Below are positions 1-12,061 of a stretch of DNA of 64,000 nucleotides, piece by piece (the stretch's first letter is position 1; every line of letters starts with the position of its first letter). This DNA is from Pegoplata infirma (Eukaryota > Arthropoda > Insecta > Diptera > Anthomyiidae). Made by a program: the position numbers and the translations under genes. Location: contig OY992536.1 in assembly GCA_963921195.1 (NCBI GenBank), forward strand, positions 241,526,023 to 241,590,022. Reading direction: 5' to 3'. The notes under the pieces are model-generated. The model searched no databases. It was not told the origin of the DNA and worked only from the letters and a program-made list of their open reading frames with translations.

Positions 1-544
1 CTTTTAGTTTAATAGTTAGATAGGTAAAAATAACCATTTGCCACCTCTTCCCTTAAAATTAAATTTTCAAAAAAAAAAAATTTTGTGCTAGTTGATCCTA
101 TATTAAAAATATCAAGTTTCTGAACCATTATTTCAAGAAATATAAGAATAACCAAATTTACACTTCTTTATCCCCTTTACAATCAGTCGCGACCCTTAGA
201 AACAGAATTTTCTAAAATAAAGCATTCAAAATTTCAGTGCCTATGATCATTACTTCATGAAATATTAAAAGTATCAAAAAACCCTTTTTTATACCTCTAG
301 AAACAGATTTTTTTTAAAAATACTTTAGCAGAATGTTTTTTCACCGAAGTACACTACATTCCAAAATTCAATCTTCTAAGGTCATTATTATAGGAACAAA
401 AAAAGTACCAAAAGTACACTTTCTTACCCCGTTAGAAACGGAATTTCCAAAAAGCATTTCTTCCAGAATGTTTTTTTCTTCATCGAAAAATCCTACATTC
501 CATATTTCAATTTTCTAGGATTATTGTTTCAGCACTTTCGGTAC

Positions 545-1845
545 TTTTAATAAAAGGTACTTTATATTAAAGGTAATTTTTGCAAAAGGTACTTTTTATA
601 AAAAGTACTTTTTATAAAGGGTACTTTTATAAAAGGTACTTTTTATAAAAGGTATTTTTTATAAAAAGTACTTTTTATAAAAGGTACTTTTTATAAAAGG
701 TACTTTTTATAAAAGGTACTTTTTATAAAAGGTACTTTTTATAAAAGATACTTTTTATAAAAGGCACTTTTTATAAAAGGTACTTTTTATAAAAGGTACT
801 TTTTATAAAAGGTACTTTTTATAAAAGGTACTTTTTATAAAAGGTACTTTTTATAAAAGGTACTTTTTATAAAAGGTACTTTTTATAAAAGGTACTTTTT
901 ATAAAAGGTACTTTTTATAAAAGGTACTTTTTATAAAAGGTACTTTTTATTAAAGGTACTTTTTATAAAAGGTACTTTTTATAAAAGATACTTTTTATAA
1001 AAGGCACTTTTTATAAAAGGTACTTTTTATAAAAGGTACTTTTTATGAAAGGTACTTTTTACAAAAGATACTTTTTATAAAAGATACTTTTTATAAAAGG
1101 TACTTTTTATAAAAGGTACTTTTTATAAAAAGTACTTTTTATAAAAGATACTTTTTATAAAAGGTACTTTTTATAAAAGGTACTTTTTATAAAAGGTACT
1201 TTTTATAAAAGATACTTTTTATAAAAGGCACTTTTTATAAAAGGTACTTTTTATAAAAGGTACTTTTTATGAAAGGTACTTTTTATAAAAGGTACTTTTT
1301 ATAAAAGGTACTTTTTATAAAAGGTACTTTTTATAAAAGGTACTTTTTATAAAAGGTACTTTTTATAAAAGGTACTTTTTATAAAAGGTACTTTTTATAA
1401 AAGGTACCTTTTATAAAAGGTACTTTTTATAAAAGGTACTTTTTATAAAAGGTACTTTTTATAAAAGGTACTTTTTATAAAAGGTACTTTTTATAAAAGG
1501 TACTTTTTATAAAAGGTACTTTTTATAAAAGGTACTTTTTATAAAAGGTACTTTTTATAAAAGGTACTTTTTATAAAAGGTACTTTTTATAAAAGGTACT
1601 TTTTATAAAAGGTACTTTTTATAAAAGGTACTTTTTATAAAAGGTACTTTTTATAAAAGGTACTTTTTATAAAAGGTACTTTTTATAAAAGGTACATTTT
1701 ATAAAAGGTACTTTTTATAAAAGGTACTTTTTATAAAAGGTACTTTTTATAAAAGGTACTTTTTATAAAAGGTACTTTTTATAAAAGGTACTTTTTATAA
1801 AAGGTACTTTTTATAAAATTTACTTTTTATAAAAGGTACTTTTTA
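545..1845. repeat. 16-bp minisatellite (GGTACTTTTTATAAAA)n
   Basis: About 80 head-to-tail copies of a 16-bp unit, almost perfect, with scattered variants (GATACT, GGCACT, ATGAAA). The unit resembles short motifs in the flanking ~146-bp repeats (AAAGTACCAAAAGTAC; AAGGTACTTTTCC in the third G copy), so local birth from the host element is likely. Confidence 0.95.
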
Positions 1846-1869
1846 AAAAAAAATAATTTTTATAAACGG

Positions 1870-2990
1870 TACAGAATTTTCAGAAAGTACTTGTTCCAGA
1901 ATTTTTTATTTCACTAAAGGATCCTACATTCTAAATTTCAAGTTTGAATGACCATTATTTTAGTAAATAAAAAAAAGTACCAAAAGTACACTTTTTTACC
2001 CATTTTACTCCCGTAGAATCTTCATTGGCAAAAACCCAGCCGTAGTGAATCTTTTTTCCCGGAAGTGAACCGAAATTGCAAATTTCAAGTTTCTAGTACC
2101 ATTATGTCAGGAGATATAAAAAGTACCAAAAGTACAGTTTTTTACCCCTTCAGAATCAACACTGGCAAAAATCCAGCCTTAGTGGATCTATATTTCGGGA
2201 GGTGAACATAAAGTCCAAATTTCAAGTCTCTATGACCATTATTTCAGGAAATATAAAAAGTAACAAAAGTACAGATTTTTACCCTTTTTACCCCCTTAGA
2301 ATCAACACTGGCAAAAATTTAGCCTTAGTGGATCTATATTTCGGGAGGTGAACATTCAGTCCAAATTTCAAGTCTCTATGACCATTATTTCAGGAGATAT
2401 AAAAAGTACCAAAAGTACAGATTTTTACCCTTTTTACCCCGTTAGAACCAACATTGGCAAAAACCCAGCCTTACTGGATCTAAATTCCATAATCTAAACA
2501 TACAGTCCAAATTTCAAGTCTCTATGACCATTATTTCAGGAGATATAAAATGTACCAAAAGTACAGTTTTTTACCCTTTTTACCCCCTTATAATCAACAC
2601 TGGCAAAAATCCAGCCTTAGTGGATCTATATTTCGGGAGGTGAACATACAGTCCAAATTTCAAGTCTCTATGACCATTATTTCAGGAGATATAAAAAGTA
2701 CCAACAGTACAGTTTTTTACCCTTTTTACCCCCTTAGAATCAACACTGGCAAAAATCTAGCCTTGGCGGTTCTATATTCATGGAGGTGAACATGCAGTCC
2801 AAATTTCAAGTCTCTATGACCAGTATTTCAGGAGATATAAAAAGTACCAAGAGTACAGTTTTTTACCCTTTTTACCCCCTTAGAATCAACACTGGCAAAA
2901 ATCCAGCCTTAGTGGATCTATATTCCGGGAGGTGAACCTACAGTCCAAATTTCCAGTCTCTAGCTTCAGCGGTTTGGGCTGGGCGATGAT
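1870..2990 (+). repeat. ~146-bp tandem direct repeats of the G family
   Basis: Seven to eight units recur at about 146-bp spacing, each with TCAAGTCTCTATGACCATTA, TTTCAGGAGATATAAAAAGT and GGATCTATATTCCGGGAGGT. Short ORFs here (2550-2789, for example) are by-products of the repeat. Confidence 0.9.
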
Positions 2991-3050
2991 GAATCAGTCA
3001 ATAAGTCAGTCAGTCAGTCAGTCAGTCAGTCACATTACTCTTTTATATAT

Positions 3051-3364
3051 ATAGATTGAAGAACCAAATGCAAAAATCCGCGAGCCAAAATATTAAACCG
3101 TTCCAAAGTTACAGATTTTTGATCACTCACACTACCAAAAAAAAAACACGCTGTGCGCTGGTTAAAATTGGGGTTTTGAAAAATGGACATAATTAAAAAA
3201 AAAAATAAAAAAAATTATTAAAAAACAATAAAAAGTGTTTTGTATAGCATTAATTCACACCCAAACGTGAGTCCAAAAACACGCACATATTTAGCATGGA
3301 GCTCAAAAATACTTTTACACAATTTTAAAAATTTAATGAAACAAAATTTCAAAATATACATATT
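3051..3364. other. AT-rich spacer, no feature seen
   Basis: A/T homopolymers and no convincing coding frame. Part of the 3218-3433 minus-strand frame runs on into the adjacent MITE. Confidence 0.5.
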
Positions 3365-3790
3365 CCCAGTTGGCAACGTTCTCGACCCATCCTCAGTGAC
3401 GGAGTGATGACATGTTATAGTCACTGATGACATCTACAAGACATCTCCATTTACTGGGTTGAGGACAGTTTCATACAAATTTTCAAAATGTCCTCACTCA
3501 AAGTCAGCAGTGGTCAGGGCTGACCTTCTGGGGACATGTCACCTAAGACTTCTTTGGGGAAATGTCTGAAGAGTTGCCCAGATTTAAAATTCTAATTGAA
3601 TATACTGCTATTCTGAAGAAATTTCCTTTTAGACGTCTTAGAGGAATTGTCCACACTCTTAAAGCAAACATTCAGTGCTGACAATGTTAGGACATGTCAT
3701 CAAGGATTACCTGTAATTTGTCAGAACCTGAAGAAATTTCCTCAAGGAATCACTGTGGAAATTTCCTTAGTGACACATTTTCCAACTGGG
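3365..3790. mobile_element. Candidate MITE with CCCAGTTGG ends
   Basis: Begins CCCAGTTGGCAA and ends with the inverted match CCAACTGGG. Flanking bases are TT on both sides. The interior repeats phrases such as GAAGAAATTTCCT and GGACATGTCA. It belongs with the other CCCRG-ended elements in this window (16306, 24439, 40678, 54104). The inverted ends are short, so confidence is moderate. Confidence 0.45.
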
Positions 3791-3973
3791 TTGGTTTATC
3801 CACTTGATTTCATTGAATACATAGCAGGGATTTTACAATAAAATTCTTGGTTAAATTCCTTCACCAGTTAGTCTGTGGAGCAATTTGAATTAACCGGATT
3901 TTAAGAAAATGTATTTTTATCAAAATTTTTGTCTAATATATAGCTGTTGGCAACATTTTACTCAAAATTAACC

Positions 3974-4315
3974 AACAGTAATTTTCAAATGGTTGTTTTG
4001 GACCATAACTACTCCGGGGTATTTCTAGACATAAAGTTGAATTTTAGGCGTAATATTGAGGAATGGGTGAAAAAGAAAAAGCAACGTTGCTATATATTCC
4101 TGAAAAAGAGCCATTGGAAAAAGATGGGGCTTTATCGCTAAAGGGGTTCATTGGATTTATACACCAGTGGTGCATCCCATTCTGCTGTATGGAATCTTTG
4201 TCTGGTTGCCTGCTTTAGAGACAAAAGAGTAAAGAGAATGGCATCACTACTCTTCGTACTACACCTACGGCTGCATTAGAAATCCTACTTCGCCACCACT
4301 TATACAGTTTTTAAG
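3974..4315 (+). pseudogene. Reverse transcriptase C-terminal fragment, jockey/I-type LINE
   Basis: Three frames join into one recognisable piece. The first reads GVFLDIKLNFRRNIEEWVKK and then SHWKKMGLYR, ending in a stop at 4139-4141. A shifted frame continues with VHWIYTPVVHPILLYGIFVW. A third gives GITTLRTTPTAALEILL. These match, in order, conserved blocks C-terminal of the catalytic fingers/palm in jockey/I-superfamily reverse transcriptases (the 'LDxKLxWxxNIExRVKKA', 'WIYTAVVRPILxYG' and 'ITGAxRTTPTxALExLL' blocks). There are at least two frameshifts and a stop, and no catalytic motif remains. It is an old, 5'-truncated dead fragment; clade assignment is from recalled motifs only. Confidence 0.7.
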
Positions 4316-5065
4316 CAATGGTTACTATAATTATATTTAAACTACACCAACTTCACATGCGGTTAAAAAAAATCTAGCGCTGAAGTAAAAAATAAACCTT
4401 GATGGTTTTGTTAAGGAATACGTCAACTTTCATTTGCTTTTGCTTTTATCCCAGTCGGACTTTTGCTGTTGCACTGTGTTATTAAAATACATAACAACAC
4501 GTTTTATGTATAAAAAAATAATAAAGTGTAGGTTATTGTCGTGGTCGTTTAGGAAAGACTATATTGTTTCCTTACGTAAAGGTTTGTATATTTATGCAAT
4601 ATTTTCTTTCATTTCTCTTGCATTTTAACTAAATGAAATAAAAAAAACACTTTTCTCTAAAATAAACATTTAAATTTAGTTTATTTTTTCATTTTAATAG
4701 CCTACCTCGTTTTTTTTTTCTTTTTAATAAAATTTATACAGTTTTTTTTTTTTGTATTTTTGTTGTAACTAAAATGTGATTTATTTAACACTTAAATGTT
4801 TTTTACGCTAACAAAGTTTTTCACACATTAGTTTTCCATATCTTGAACATTAGAACATCTATACCTGGTTGTACAGTTTTTTGTTTTTAATTTAGAACAT
4901 AAACACTCAAAATTTCAGAAAATGAAATAAAAACAAAATAATAAAAATCAAAAATAAAATTCAGATAAATTAAGGAGATTGGCTAAAAAATTCTAAAAAA
5001 ATCAAAAGAAGAGAACATATTAAAAATAAAAAAAAAATAATCTGAAAAACCAGAAAAACTAACAT
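4316..5065. other. AT-rich spacer, no feature seen
   Basis: Low-complexity A/T runs; the short ORFs at 4434-4628 and 4970-5158 have the composition of random AT-rich DNA. Confidence 0.5.
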
Positions 5066-5108
5066 AAAAACAAGTAGAAAAGTTAAATTCGGCTTGGCCG
5101 AATCTATG
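5066..5108 (-). mobile_element. 3' terminal fragment of an A-family (Helentron-like) element
   Basis: ACAAGTAGAAAAGTTAAATT followed by the hairpin ATTCGGC-TTG-GCCGAAT is the 3' terminus of family A, here on the minus strand. The rest of the element is absent. Confidence 0.7.
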
Positions 5109-5111
5109 ATT

Positions 5112-5325
5112 TTTCGTTTTTTTTTTCGAGAAAATAGCATTTTAATATTAAATTTCATAACAATTTTGTAATTTGCTTGTAATTTCTTGTTTTAACTTAG
5201 CGAATTAGTATTGAATATTTGCATAAATATTACTCATACGCTATGTTGAAACAAGAAAATAACGTGTTAAATTGTTATGAAATTTAAAATTCAAATGCGA
5301 TTTTCTCGAAAAAAACGGAAATCCC
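5112..5325. mobile_element. Small palindromic MITE
   Basis: About 55 bp at 5112-5170 (TTCGAGAAAATAGCATTT, then AAATTTCATAACAATTT) reappear inverted at 5270-5322. AACAAGAAAATAA-type sequence extends the arms. No coding. Confidence 0.6.
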
Positions 5326-5764
5326 ATGTCTGAATTTTTTTGTGTGGATAGACAACCATCTAAACTTTAAAAAAATTAAAAAAAAAAACAAGTAGAAAAG
5401 TTAAATTCTACTTGGCCGAATATATACAGAGCCCATTTTAAGTGATAGTAAATTTTCTAACGTGAAAAAATAACATTTTCGATAAGAAATATTTTATTTT
5501 GTGTAAAATTTTTTTATTTTAAAGTAATTTAAAAAAAAAAAATATTTACTAAATTTTTTTTGAGTGTAATTTTTTTTTGAGTGTAAAATTTTTTTCGATT
5601 GTATTTTTTGTTTTTTTAGTGTAAAAATATTTTTGAGTAACAAAAATACGTTCTAAAATATTTTTGTGACCCACCAATGTTTTTAAAACATGTTTAACGG
5701 GGTCTCAACACGTGAATTTAAGGTGAAACTAATCTGATATTCACGGTTTTGTTAATAACTTTTT

Positions 5765-7919
5765 ATACCCTCCAACTACAGTATGGGGGTATACTCACAA
5801 TATCGGTCTGGTACCCCATAAAGTATTTATATTATTGATCAGTGATCGAGTCTAAGACATTCTAGCGATGTCTGTCCGTCTGTCCGTCTGTCAGTCCGTC
5901 CCACAGTGGAAAATTTTGGTCATTTCCGGATCAAAAATCTGTAACTTTTGATTGGATCAATATTTTGTAGATACATTTTTCAGAAAAGGTCAACATTTAG
6001 CCCCATAGACTTTTAAGGGCCAAATGTTGCAATTTTTAAAAAAATTACCGAATTCATATAGATTTTCATTGGTGTGAAATATAAAATTTAACTGATATTT
6101 TATTGTAATACGACAAAAATAAGGAAGTTATAATAAAAAAATCCGATGTAAGGTGCCAAGATAAAAAAAATAGTGAGTGTTAAATTTGGCTGTTGCCAAA
6201 TCTTTCCAGAACCTCCAAAAAGTGAAAAAAATAAATAAAGTGTCTTATTTTTGGGGAAATGGAGTAAGGGGGGGGGGGGGTGGTCGACGGGGGACTACCT
6301 CTACCTTTTTGCGATAAATGTCTACAAACTCATTAATTATAATACGCATAAATAACACAATTTTAGCATTTAGTGTTATATCCACGCCTCCAAACGGGGC
6401 GGACCAAAAAAAATTACGTTTATCAGTCTCTTTGACAAGCGCAGGTTTTTTAATTTTTATATTAATCAACATATTGTTTAATTGTTGAACAAATATGCTA
6501 AAAAATATTCAAAAAATGTTTTTTGGGGTTGTTTTTTTTTTTTTAAGGGGAAATTGTTTCCCCCGAGGTCCGATTTTGCCCATTTATAAACTTAGCCAGT
6601 TATAAGTAATTTTTCTTGTCAAACTTCCGGGGTCTAGCTCTTTTGGTTTGGACTACATCGTGCTTTCCACAGACAGACGGACGGACATCGCTAGAATTTC
6701 TTAAAATTGATCATGGATCAATGTTATATGTATTTTATGTGGTCCTAGACCGGTATTTCGTTGCGTTACACACGGAATGGCAAATTGAGTAGGGCATAAT
6801 GAGCGAAATTAATGAATAATTAAATTTTTATTTATTGTTAATTTGAGAGTTCGTCAACATTTTTAAATGCCATTTGTTTAAAGGCACGAAAAGGCAGCTG
6901 GTTTTAGATATATCTTTTAGATAATAAGTCAAACTTTAATTCTATGTTATAACTAGGTTGGAGGAAAACGGCGCTTACAGTTAAAATCCTATTCAAAGTT
7001 GCGTAGGTTAGCAAAAAAATATTATATACTTCAAATGAATAAATTTCAAACCTGCTAACAATATATACAAAGCTCATAACAAAAATAGAATCCGGACAAG
7101 TTACGCTTTCCAACATGGTATTACAATCCTAAAAAAAATAATTAGAAATATTAAAAATACGCACTTGAATATGGTATAATTTTATCTCCCCAAATCTTTA
7201 AAGTCGAAAGTAGTGTTTTCGGTCGCCATTTTCGAATAGTTCTGTTGACATAATAACTATAATTTCTGAAAATAATTATTGCTTGACATCTTAGCTTTAC
7301 GATAGATCTTGTTTTTAGGTTAATTTCAAACATTTTCAAAAATCAATTATGAGATGCATTCACCTTATATAATCCACTGTGCGTCCGTCCGTCTGTCCAT
7401 CCGTCCGTCCGTCTGTATTTAACACGATACAGTCCAAAATAAAAGAGCTAGACTCCTCAAGTTCGGCACGAATATGTCTTATAGTCCTAGGCAGGTTAAG
7501 TTCGGAAATGGGCAAAATCGGATCAGGGGGAAAAAGTTCCCCCTTGAAGAACTAATCCAACCTCTGAAAAAATCACCTTTTTACATGATTTTTTGTCTTT
7601 TTGTTTAACAAATTCAACATTTTTATGCTACAAGAAGTTTAAAGCCCTGCATTTGGACCCTGAGAATTAGAAAATGTCGTTTTTTTGGTCGGCTTTTATG
7701 GGCGTAGAATAAAAAAAAAAATTAAATTATGATAAACTTGCATTTCTTTAGTGCAAAAAACATAGGAATGAATTTTTAAACACATATTTGAGACGAAATT
7801 TGTCCCCCCCAATAACCACAACCCCCCGCCCTCCCCAAAAAAAAAACGCCCCTGCATTTTTTTTGCATGTTGTAGGGTATAAAAGATTCGGCACAGCCGA
7901 ATTTAACACTCTTACTTGT
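5765..7919 (+). mobile_element. B-family Helentron-like element inside the A copy
   Basis: Starts ATACCCTCCAACTACAGTAT and ends GGAGGGTATA-like (mutated to GTAGGGTATA), then AAAGATTCGGCACAGCCGAA, TTTAACACTCTTACTTGTT. The insertion point is a T-run. Inside it lie a second, inverted B copy (6167-6803) and unrelated AT-rich DNA (6804-7369). The (GTCC)n core appears at 5872-5905 and again at 7380-7415. Confidence 0.7.
6167..6803 (-). mobile_element. Degenerate B-family copy, inverted inside another B copy
   Basis: Reads in reverse: terminal hairpin (AAATTTGGCTGTTGCCAAAT), the G-rich run at 6272-6285, the GGGGAAATTGTTTCCCCC block, the GACGGACGGACATCGCTAGA core and CCTAGACCGGTATTTCGTTG. Divergence is high. 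The 6245-6472 minus-strand ORF is a by-product. Confidence 0.65.
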
Positions 7920-8501
7920 TAACCACTAGATTTGGCTGAATCAATACGAACCAGGCTTGGGGAACGACAAAAATATATGCCATGCTTCAGCATCCTCAGA
8001 ATTGCCTTTCGAAAGTTAGCGTGTTTTTATCTCGTAAACTCGCGAAAAACCCTTGCCGAAATTTACTCTTTTGCTCATAACTTTTGAACCACTGGACCGA
8101 TTTGGCTGGATTGCAATACCAACCTGTCCAATTAAATGCCCAACATATACGCCAAACTTCAGCAGCATCAGCAAAGTCTTTTAAAAGTTAGCGTGTTTTC
8201 AACGGACGGAAAGACAGACGGACGGACGGATGGACGGACGGACATCGCTAGATCGACTTAAAATCGATCAAGGATCATAAATATATTTACTTGGGGTCCT
8301 AGACCAATATTTAGATGTGTTACATACGGAAAGACAAACTTATATATACCCTCTATCACTAGAGTGCACTATAGGAAATTTTACCCTTTTTTTGGCCAAA
8401 ATTATTTACAGCCAAACGGCTGTACCGATTTGACTGATTTTTTTTATTTGACTTTTGGAAGACTCTTTAGAGGGAGGGAGTGACTCTTAAAGGTTTTCAT
8501 A

Positions 8502-8662
8502 CACTCAAAAAAAAAATTAGTAAAGTTACCTAAAAAATTACCTAATAATTAGTTCCAAACAGGGTTCCCGGGTTATAAGTTGCCGCATCTAAGATTTTTT
8601 AGATCCTTGATAGATTATATGGTTTTCTAAACTGTTTTTACAATATTTTTTTTTTTTGAGTG
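8502..8662. mobile_element. CACTCAAAAA-ended mini-MITE
   Basis: 161 bp bounded by CACTCAAAAAAAAAA and its inverse, flanked by TA on both sides (8500-8501, 8663-8664). Same terminal type as 26940, 39784 and 48920. Nested within the Transib-like element. Confidence 0.55.
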
Positions 8663-8789
8663 TACACTAACTTTCGAAGATAACAGTAGAAATTTATTTT
8701 AACAATGTTAAGAAGTGTCAAACAAATCTACTTTTTAATAAGGATTTTATTCAAAAATTTTATTTTTGAGTTCCAAGTCGTCAACTACA

Positions 8790-9230
8790 TTTCAAAATGC
8801 CACTACGGGCAGCCGTAGATGATGCAAGAGCTAGGGGCTCAACTTCCCTATTTAGATCTTTAGAGATTTCTGCTGTAACTCGTATTTTTGTTCTCGCAGA
8901 TTTTGACAAAAAAGTTAATTGCGGTCGCCCAGGTTTCGATTTAGTGGAGGCAGGCTGCGTTTCAAGTTTTTTTTAGCCAAGTATTGCCTTTAAGCCAAAC
9001 AGCATGCTGTCTTTCAAAAATTTTCAAACTCCTACAACTTTTAATCCTTTTCATATTTATATTTGAACAAAATATTCTTAATTCCTCCTTTATATATTGT
9101 TTAAAGTTTTCGAAACATTCACTCTCAGCAATGTATGAAAAGAAATGGTCAGAAATAGCGGCTCCTTATCCACCTCTGCTTTATTTCTCTCGCCATGTAT
9201 TAAATAACTCTGAATTTGGCACTCAGTAGT
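8790..9230 (-). pseudogene. Decayed protein remnant inside the Transib-like element
   Basis: On the minus strand one frame reads NSELFNTWREK, later FFSYIAESECFENFKQYIKE; another gives GRPQLTFLSKSARTKIRVT followed by ALASSTAARSG. The two frames adjoin, as expected of one shifted reading frame. A GRPxxxFxxxSxRTKxR motif recurs, by recall, near the N-termini of some insect transposase-like proteins. No catalytic residues are visible. Its position inside the element suggests it is a piece of that element's own transposase. Assignment is tentative. Confidence 0.35.
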
Positions 9231-9796
9231 CACCTGAAAAAATGGGTATAAAAAAAAAGTTTGCACATATCCGACCTTGAAATTTTTTAAATTCGGAAGG
9301 TAATTGATTGTCCTAGAGAACTTTTATGGTTTTATAGCTAACATATGCTATCATTTTTTTTAAAGTCAAAATAAAATTCCAATTCATACTTCAATAAGTT
9401 CATCTTAAGGTCACTTCAATTTTTCCAATAAAATCGATCTAATAGATGAGTTCACCAACATTTCACTATTTATCATTAAAGTACTCACCTTTGACATTAT
9501 TTTCCATTTTTTAGTTTTTAAAAACTATAAATTCTTAATATAAAAACTTTTGTTAGAAGCTATCACAAAATTCGCTGCTCTCAATCGTTATTTTATAACT
9601 AAGTAAGAAATTGCAACAAAAACTACTGATAAAGTGACAGTACATCAATTCTGTCGAAAAATTGAGAAAGAATTGTTTACTTTGTTAAGTTTTTTTATAT
9701 TAATGTGAAAAAAAATAATGTTTGCAAAAATTTTAATTTTGACTTTTGGCCACAAAATGGGTAAAATTTCCTATAGTGGAGTGGAGGGTATAAAAA

Positions 9797-12060
9797 CAAA
9801 AATGGCCGGATTTTTGATAAATTGAATTTTTCAAAAAAAATGGAAAATTTCCGAACGGGTTCTAAAAATTTTCCAAAAATTGAATCGATAGCCCATACAA
9901 AACTATACAAGAATCAAAATTTTTGAGATTGTGGTGCATTCCGTTTTAATTTGATAAATATTTAAACAAGGCAACTCGACACAAATTTGACCATTTTTTT
10001 TAAATATTTGATCACGCCTCCTAAGACCAGTTTTTGAAAAATTGAAAAACCAAAAACGCAATTTTCTTAGTTACATATAGGGCTATTTATACAACCTATT
10101 CAGAAATTCACGGGACATATATTTTTTTGTAGCGGGACATTTGGTGTGGAATGCCTCATATGTATATGGGGATTTTCGTGTCAACTGACACAACTTTTGA
10201 AACCGATGTCTTCCGATCGGTATGAAATTTGCACTAAGGTTAGTCCAATTGGATAGTAATTCAGACACAATTTTCGTGATCGCTCAAGGACTCTCTGAGT
10301 TAAAGGGGGTCGAAATTTGACATTTTGCCCAAAGAGGTGTTTATTCTCATCCATGTGACTTTTAAGCTATGGTTTTAAGCAAAATGTGTCCCAAAGAGTT
10401 AAGATAGCTATTTCTTCAATCTTTCAAAAAAAAAAATTTTTTTTTTTGATTTTTTTTTTATCCAAAACTTTTTTGACTTTTTCGTCAAATAATAAAATAT
10501 TTAAAAACATAATAAGTTTGCCTTCCCGAACTTTTTAAACTGGCAAACGATTCCGGAAAATATAGCGGGAAAACACATACCCAAACCCTTAGATGATTAG
10601 AAATTAGTTTCATATTCGGATGTGCTGCAAGAACAGGGCAAAGCTGGGAAACTTTAACCGCCTGTAAAATTAAATTCCGTCGTGATTTTTCAAAACGTTG
10701 ATACACATATGTTTATTTTTCGTCTCCTCTACCAGAATCAACCGTTGAAATCCTTTAGTTTTTTTAGTGTTGAACTGTGTAATTTATAAAAAAAAAAAAA
10801 TTATTTAAAATTAATTATCCTGTTTATCGATTAACTGGTGTATTTAAGTAAGGAAATACGAATATGTGTCGTATATCATACATACATAGTATATACAATC
10901 AGGTCCATTTTTACTGCAGTTTTTTGTTTAAGTTCTGCATTTCAATTCGTTTTGTTTTTATTCTTTTCTTTCGAAAATCTCCCTTTTTTTAAAATAAGAC
11001 ATTTTCGTTTTGCCGTTTTTTTGTGTGTGTTTGTTTTACTTAATTTACGACTATTTGAAAGAAAAAGTTTTTTTTTTGTGTAACAATTTTCTTTTTAATA
11101 ATTTATTATTTGGCACAGCTTTTCTACGCTAAATTATGTCACATTTTCCGTAAGTTTGAGTTAAGTTTTATTTAATAGTGTCATTGTTTTAATTAACGAC
11201 ATGTTTGTTTATTTTAACTTTTAAACTATTTCCAAAATGATAATTTGGGAGTTAGCATTTATTTAGATATTTTTTTTTATTTAAAATTTTCTGAAGAGTT
11301 TTTTTTGAATGACAAATAATATCTCATTTATTTTTTTTTTGATAACCATCAATTTGAAATATTCCTTAAAAAAATTTTTAAATTTAACTGGACTTAGCAC
11401 CTTTACATATCACTGCTCGATAACGAAAGAAGGAGAAACAACAGACTTTTTTTCCGTAAATGTTGTGTTTTTACTTTTTGTAAGATAAGGTATCAAAATT
11501 AGCGTTTAAGAAAAATATGGACTTAGCAATTTTCACATTAAACTTGCGGTATATTTATTTTATAAATGACTTCATTTTATTGGCTATATTTTTAAATTAA
11601 ATAATTGCTAATTGCTTAATTTTATAAACAATATACCTAATAATAATAATATCTAATATATATATGGTTTTTATACAAATCACCAACACATGTGGGCGTC
11701 TTAATTTTATCATTTCGTATGTAACAAATCCAAATATCGGTATGTGGCTCCTTATATTCTAATCCTTAGTCGATTTTAAGTCGTTACACCACTAGACCGA
11801 TGCAGAATTGACCGTCTGCTTGTTGAAAGCCCGAAAAATAATATGCATTATAAGACTGGCTTTTTTTTCAACTTTCGATTTTCCCAAGTGTCCGGACAAA
11901 TTTTTATTGTCCTAGGTCTAAATTAACCCGCGGCGCCCGATGGTAAAAATTTTGGATTTTTTAAAAATTTTAAAAAGTAAAATTTAAACAAATATATCTT
12001 TTGGCACATCATATTTGTTAATTTCGATGCGCTAACCAGGAATATCAAAAGATCTAAAAC
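9797..12060. other. AT-rich DNA with small degenerate repeat pieces
   Basis: No gene. 10160-10255 matches one arm of the palindromic MITE at 29088-29413 (GACACAACTTTTGAAACCGA, ATGTCTTCCGATCGG). 10610-10760 resembles 19735-19880 (CGTCTCCTCTACCAGAATCA versus GGTCTCCTCTACAAGAATAA). 11690-11830 is a worn 5' piece of an A/B element. The rest is A/T homopolymers. Confidence 0.5.
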
Positions 12061-12061
12061 A

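Larger units (their letters stand above)
1..3050 (+). mobile_element. G-family repeat element, copy 1 (left end outside the window)
   Basis: Three parts are visible: degenerate ~146-bp units (1-540), a 16-bp minisatellite (545-1845), and 7-8 well-preserved ~146-bp units (1870-2990). It ends with a GTCA run and CATTACTCTTTTATATATATA. Each unit holds the phrases AGTACCAAAAGTACAG, TTTTTACCCCCTTAGAATCA and GGCAAAAATCCAGCCTTAG. Copy 3 (29438-31357) shares degenerate units and a similar right end. No coding potential. The superfamily is not certain; a non-autonomous element is inferred. Confidence 0.6.
8367..9778. mobile_element. Transib-like DNA transposon, degenerate
   Basis: 1,412 bp with ~20-bp terminal inverted repeats (CACTATAGGAAATTTTACCC). 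It is flanked by a perfect 5-bp duplication GAGTG (8362-8366 and 9779-9783). The empty site CTAGAGTGGAGGG is intact in sister A copies. Five-bp duplications and termini beginning CACWRTG are characteristic of Transib, the superfamily related to RAG1. A decayed coding remnant lies on the minus strand inside. The superfamily is inferred from ends and duplication, not from a transposase core. Confidence 0.6.
5384..9796 (-). mobile_element. A-family Helentron-like element, split by two insertions
   Basis: Minus-strand copy. The 3' terminus (ACAAGTAGAAAAG plus hairpin) is at 5384; the 5' end (TATACCCTCCACTCTAGTGA in reverse) finishes at ~9796. The sequence is interrupted at 5765-7919 by a B element, between ...ATAACTTTT and AACCACTAG, and at 8367-9778 by a Transib-like element. 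Removing both restores the continuous family-A sequence seen at 43789-44890. A short (GTCC)n core lies at 8203-8250. Confidence 0.75.

Noticed and set aside
545..1845. CRISPR-like or regulatory array
   Set aside because: Units are contiguous with no spacers, and the context is a eukaryotic repeat element: a minisatellite.
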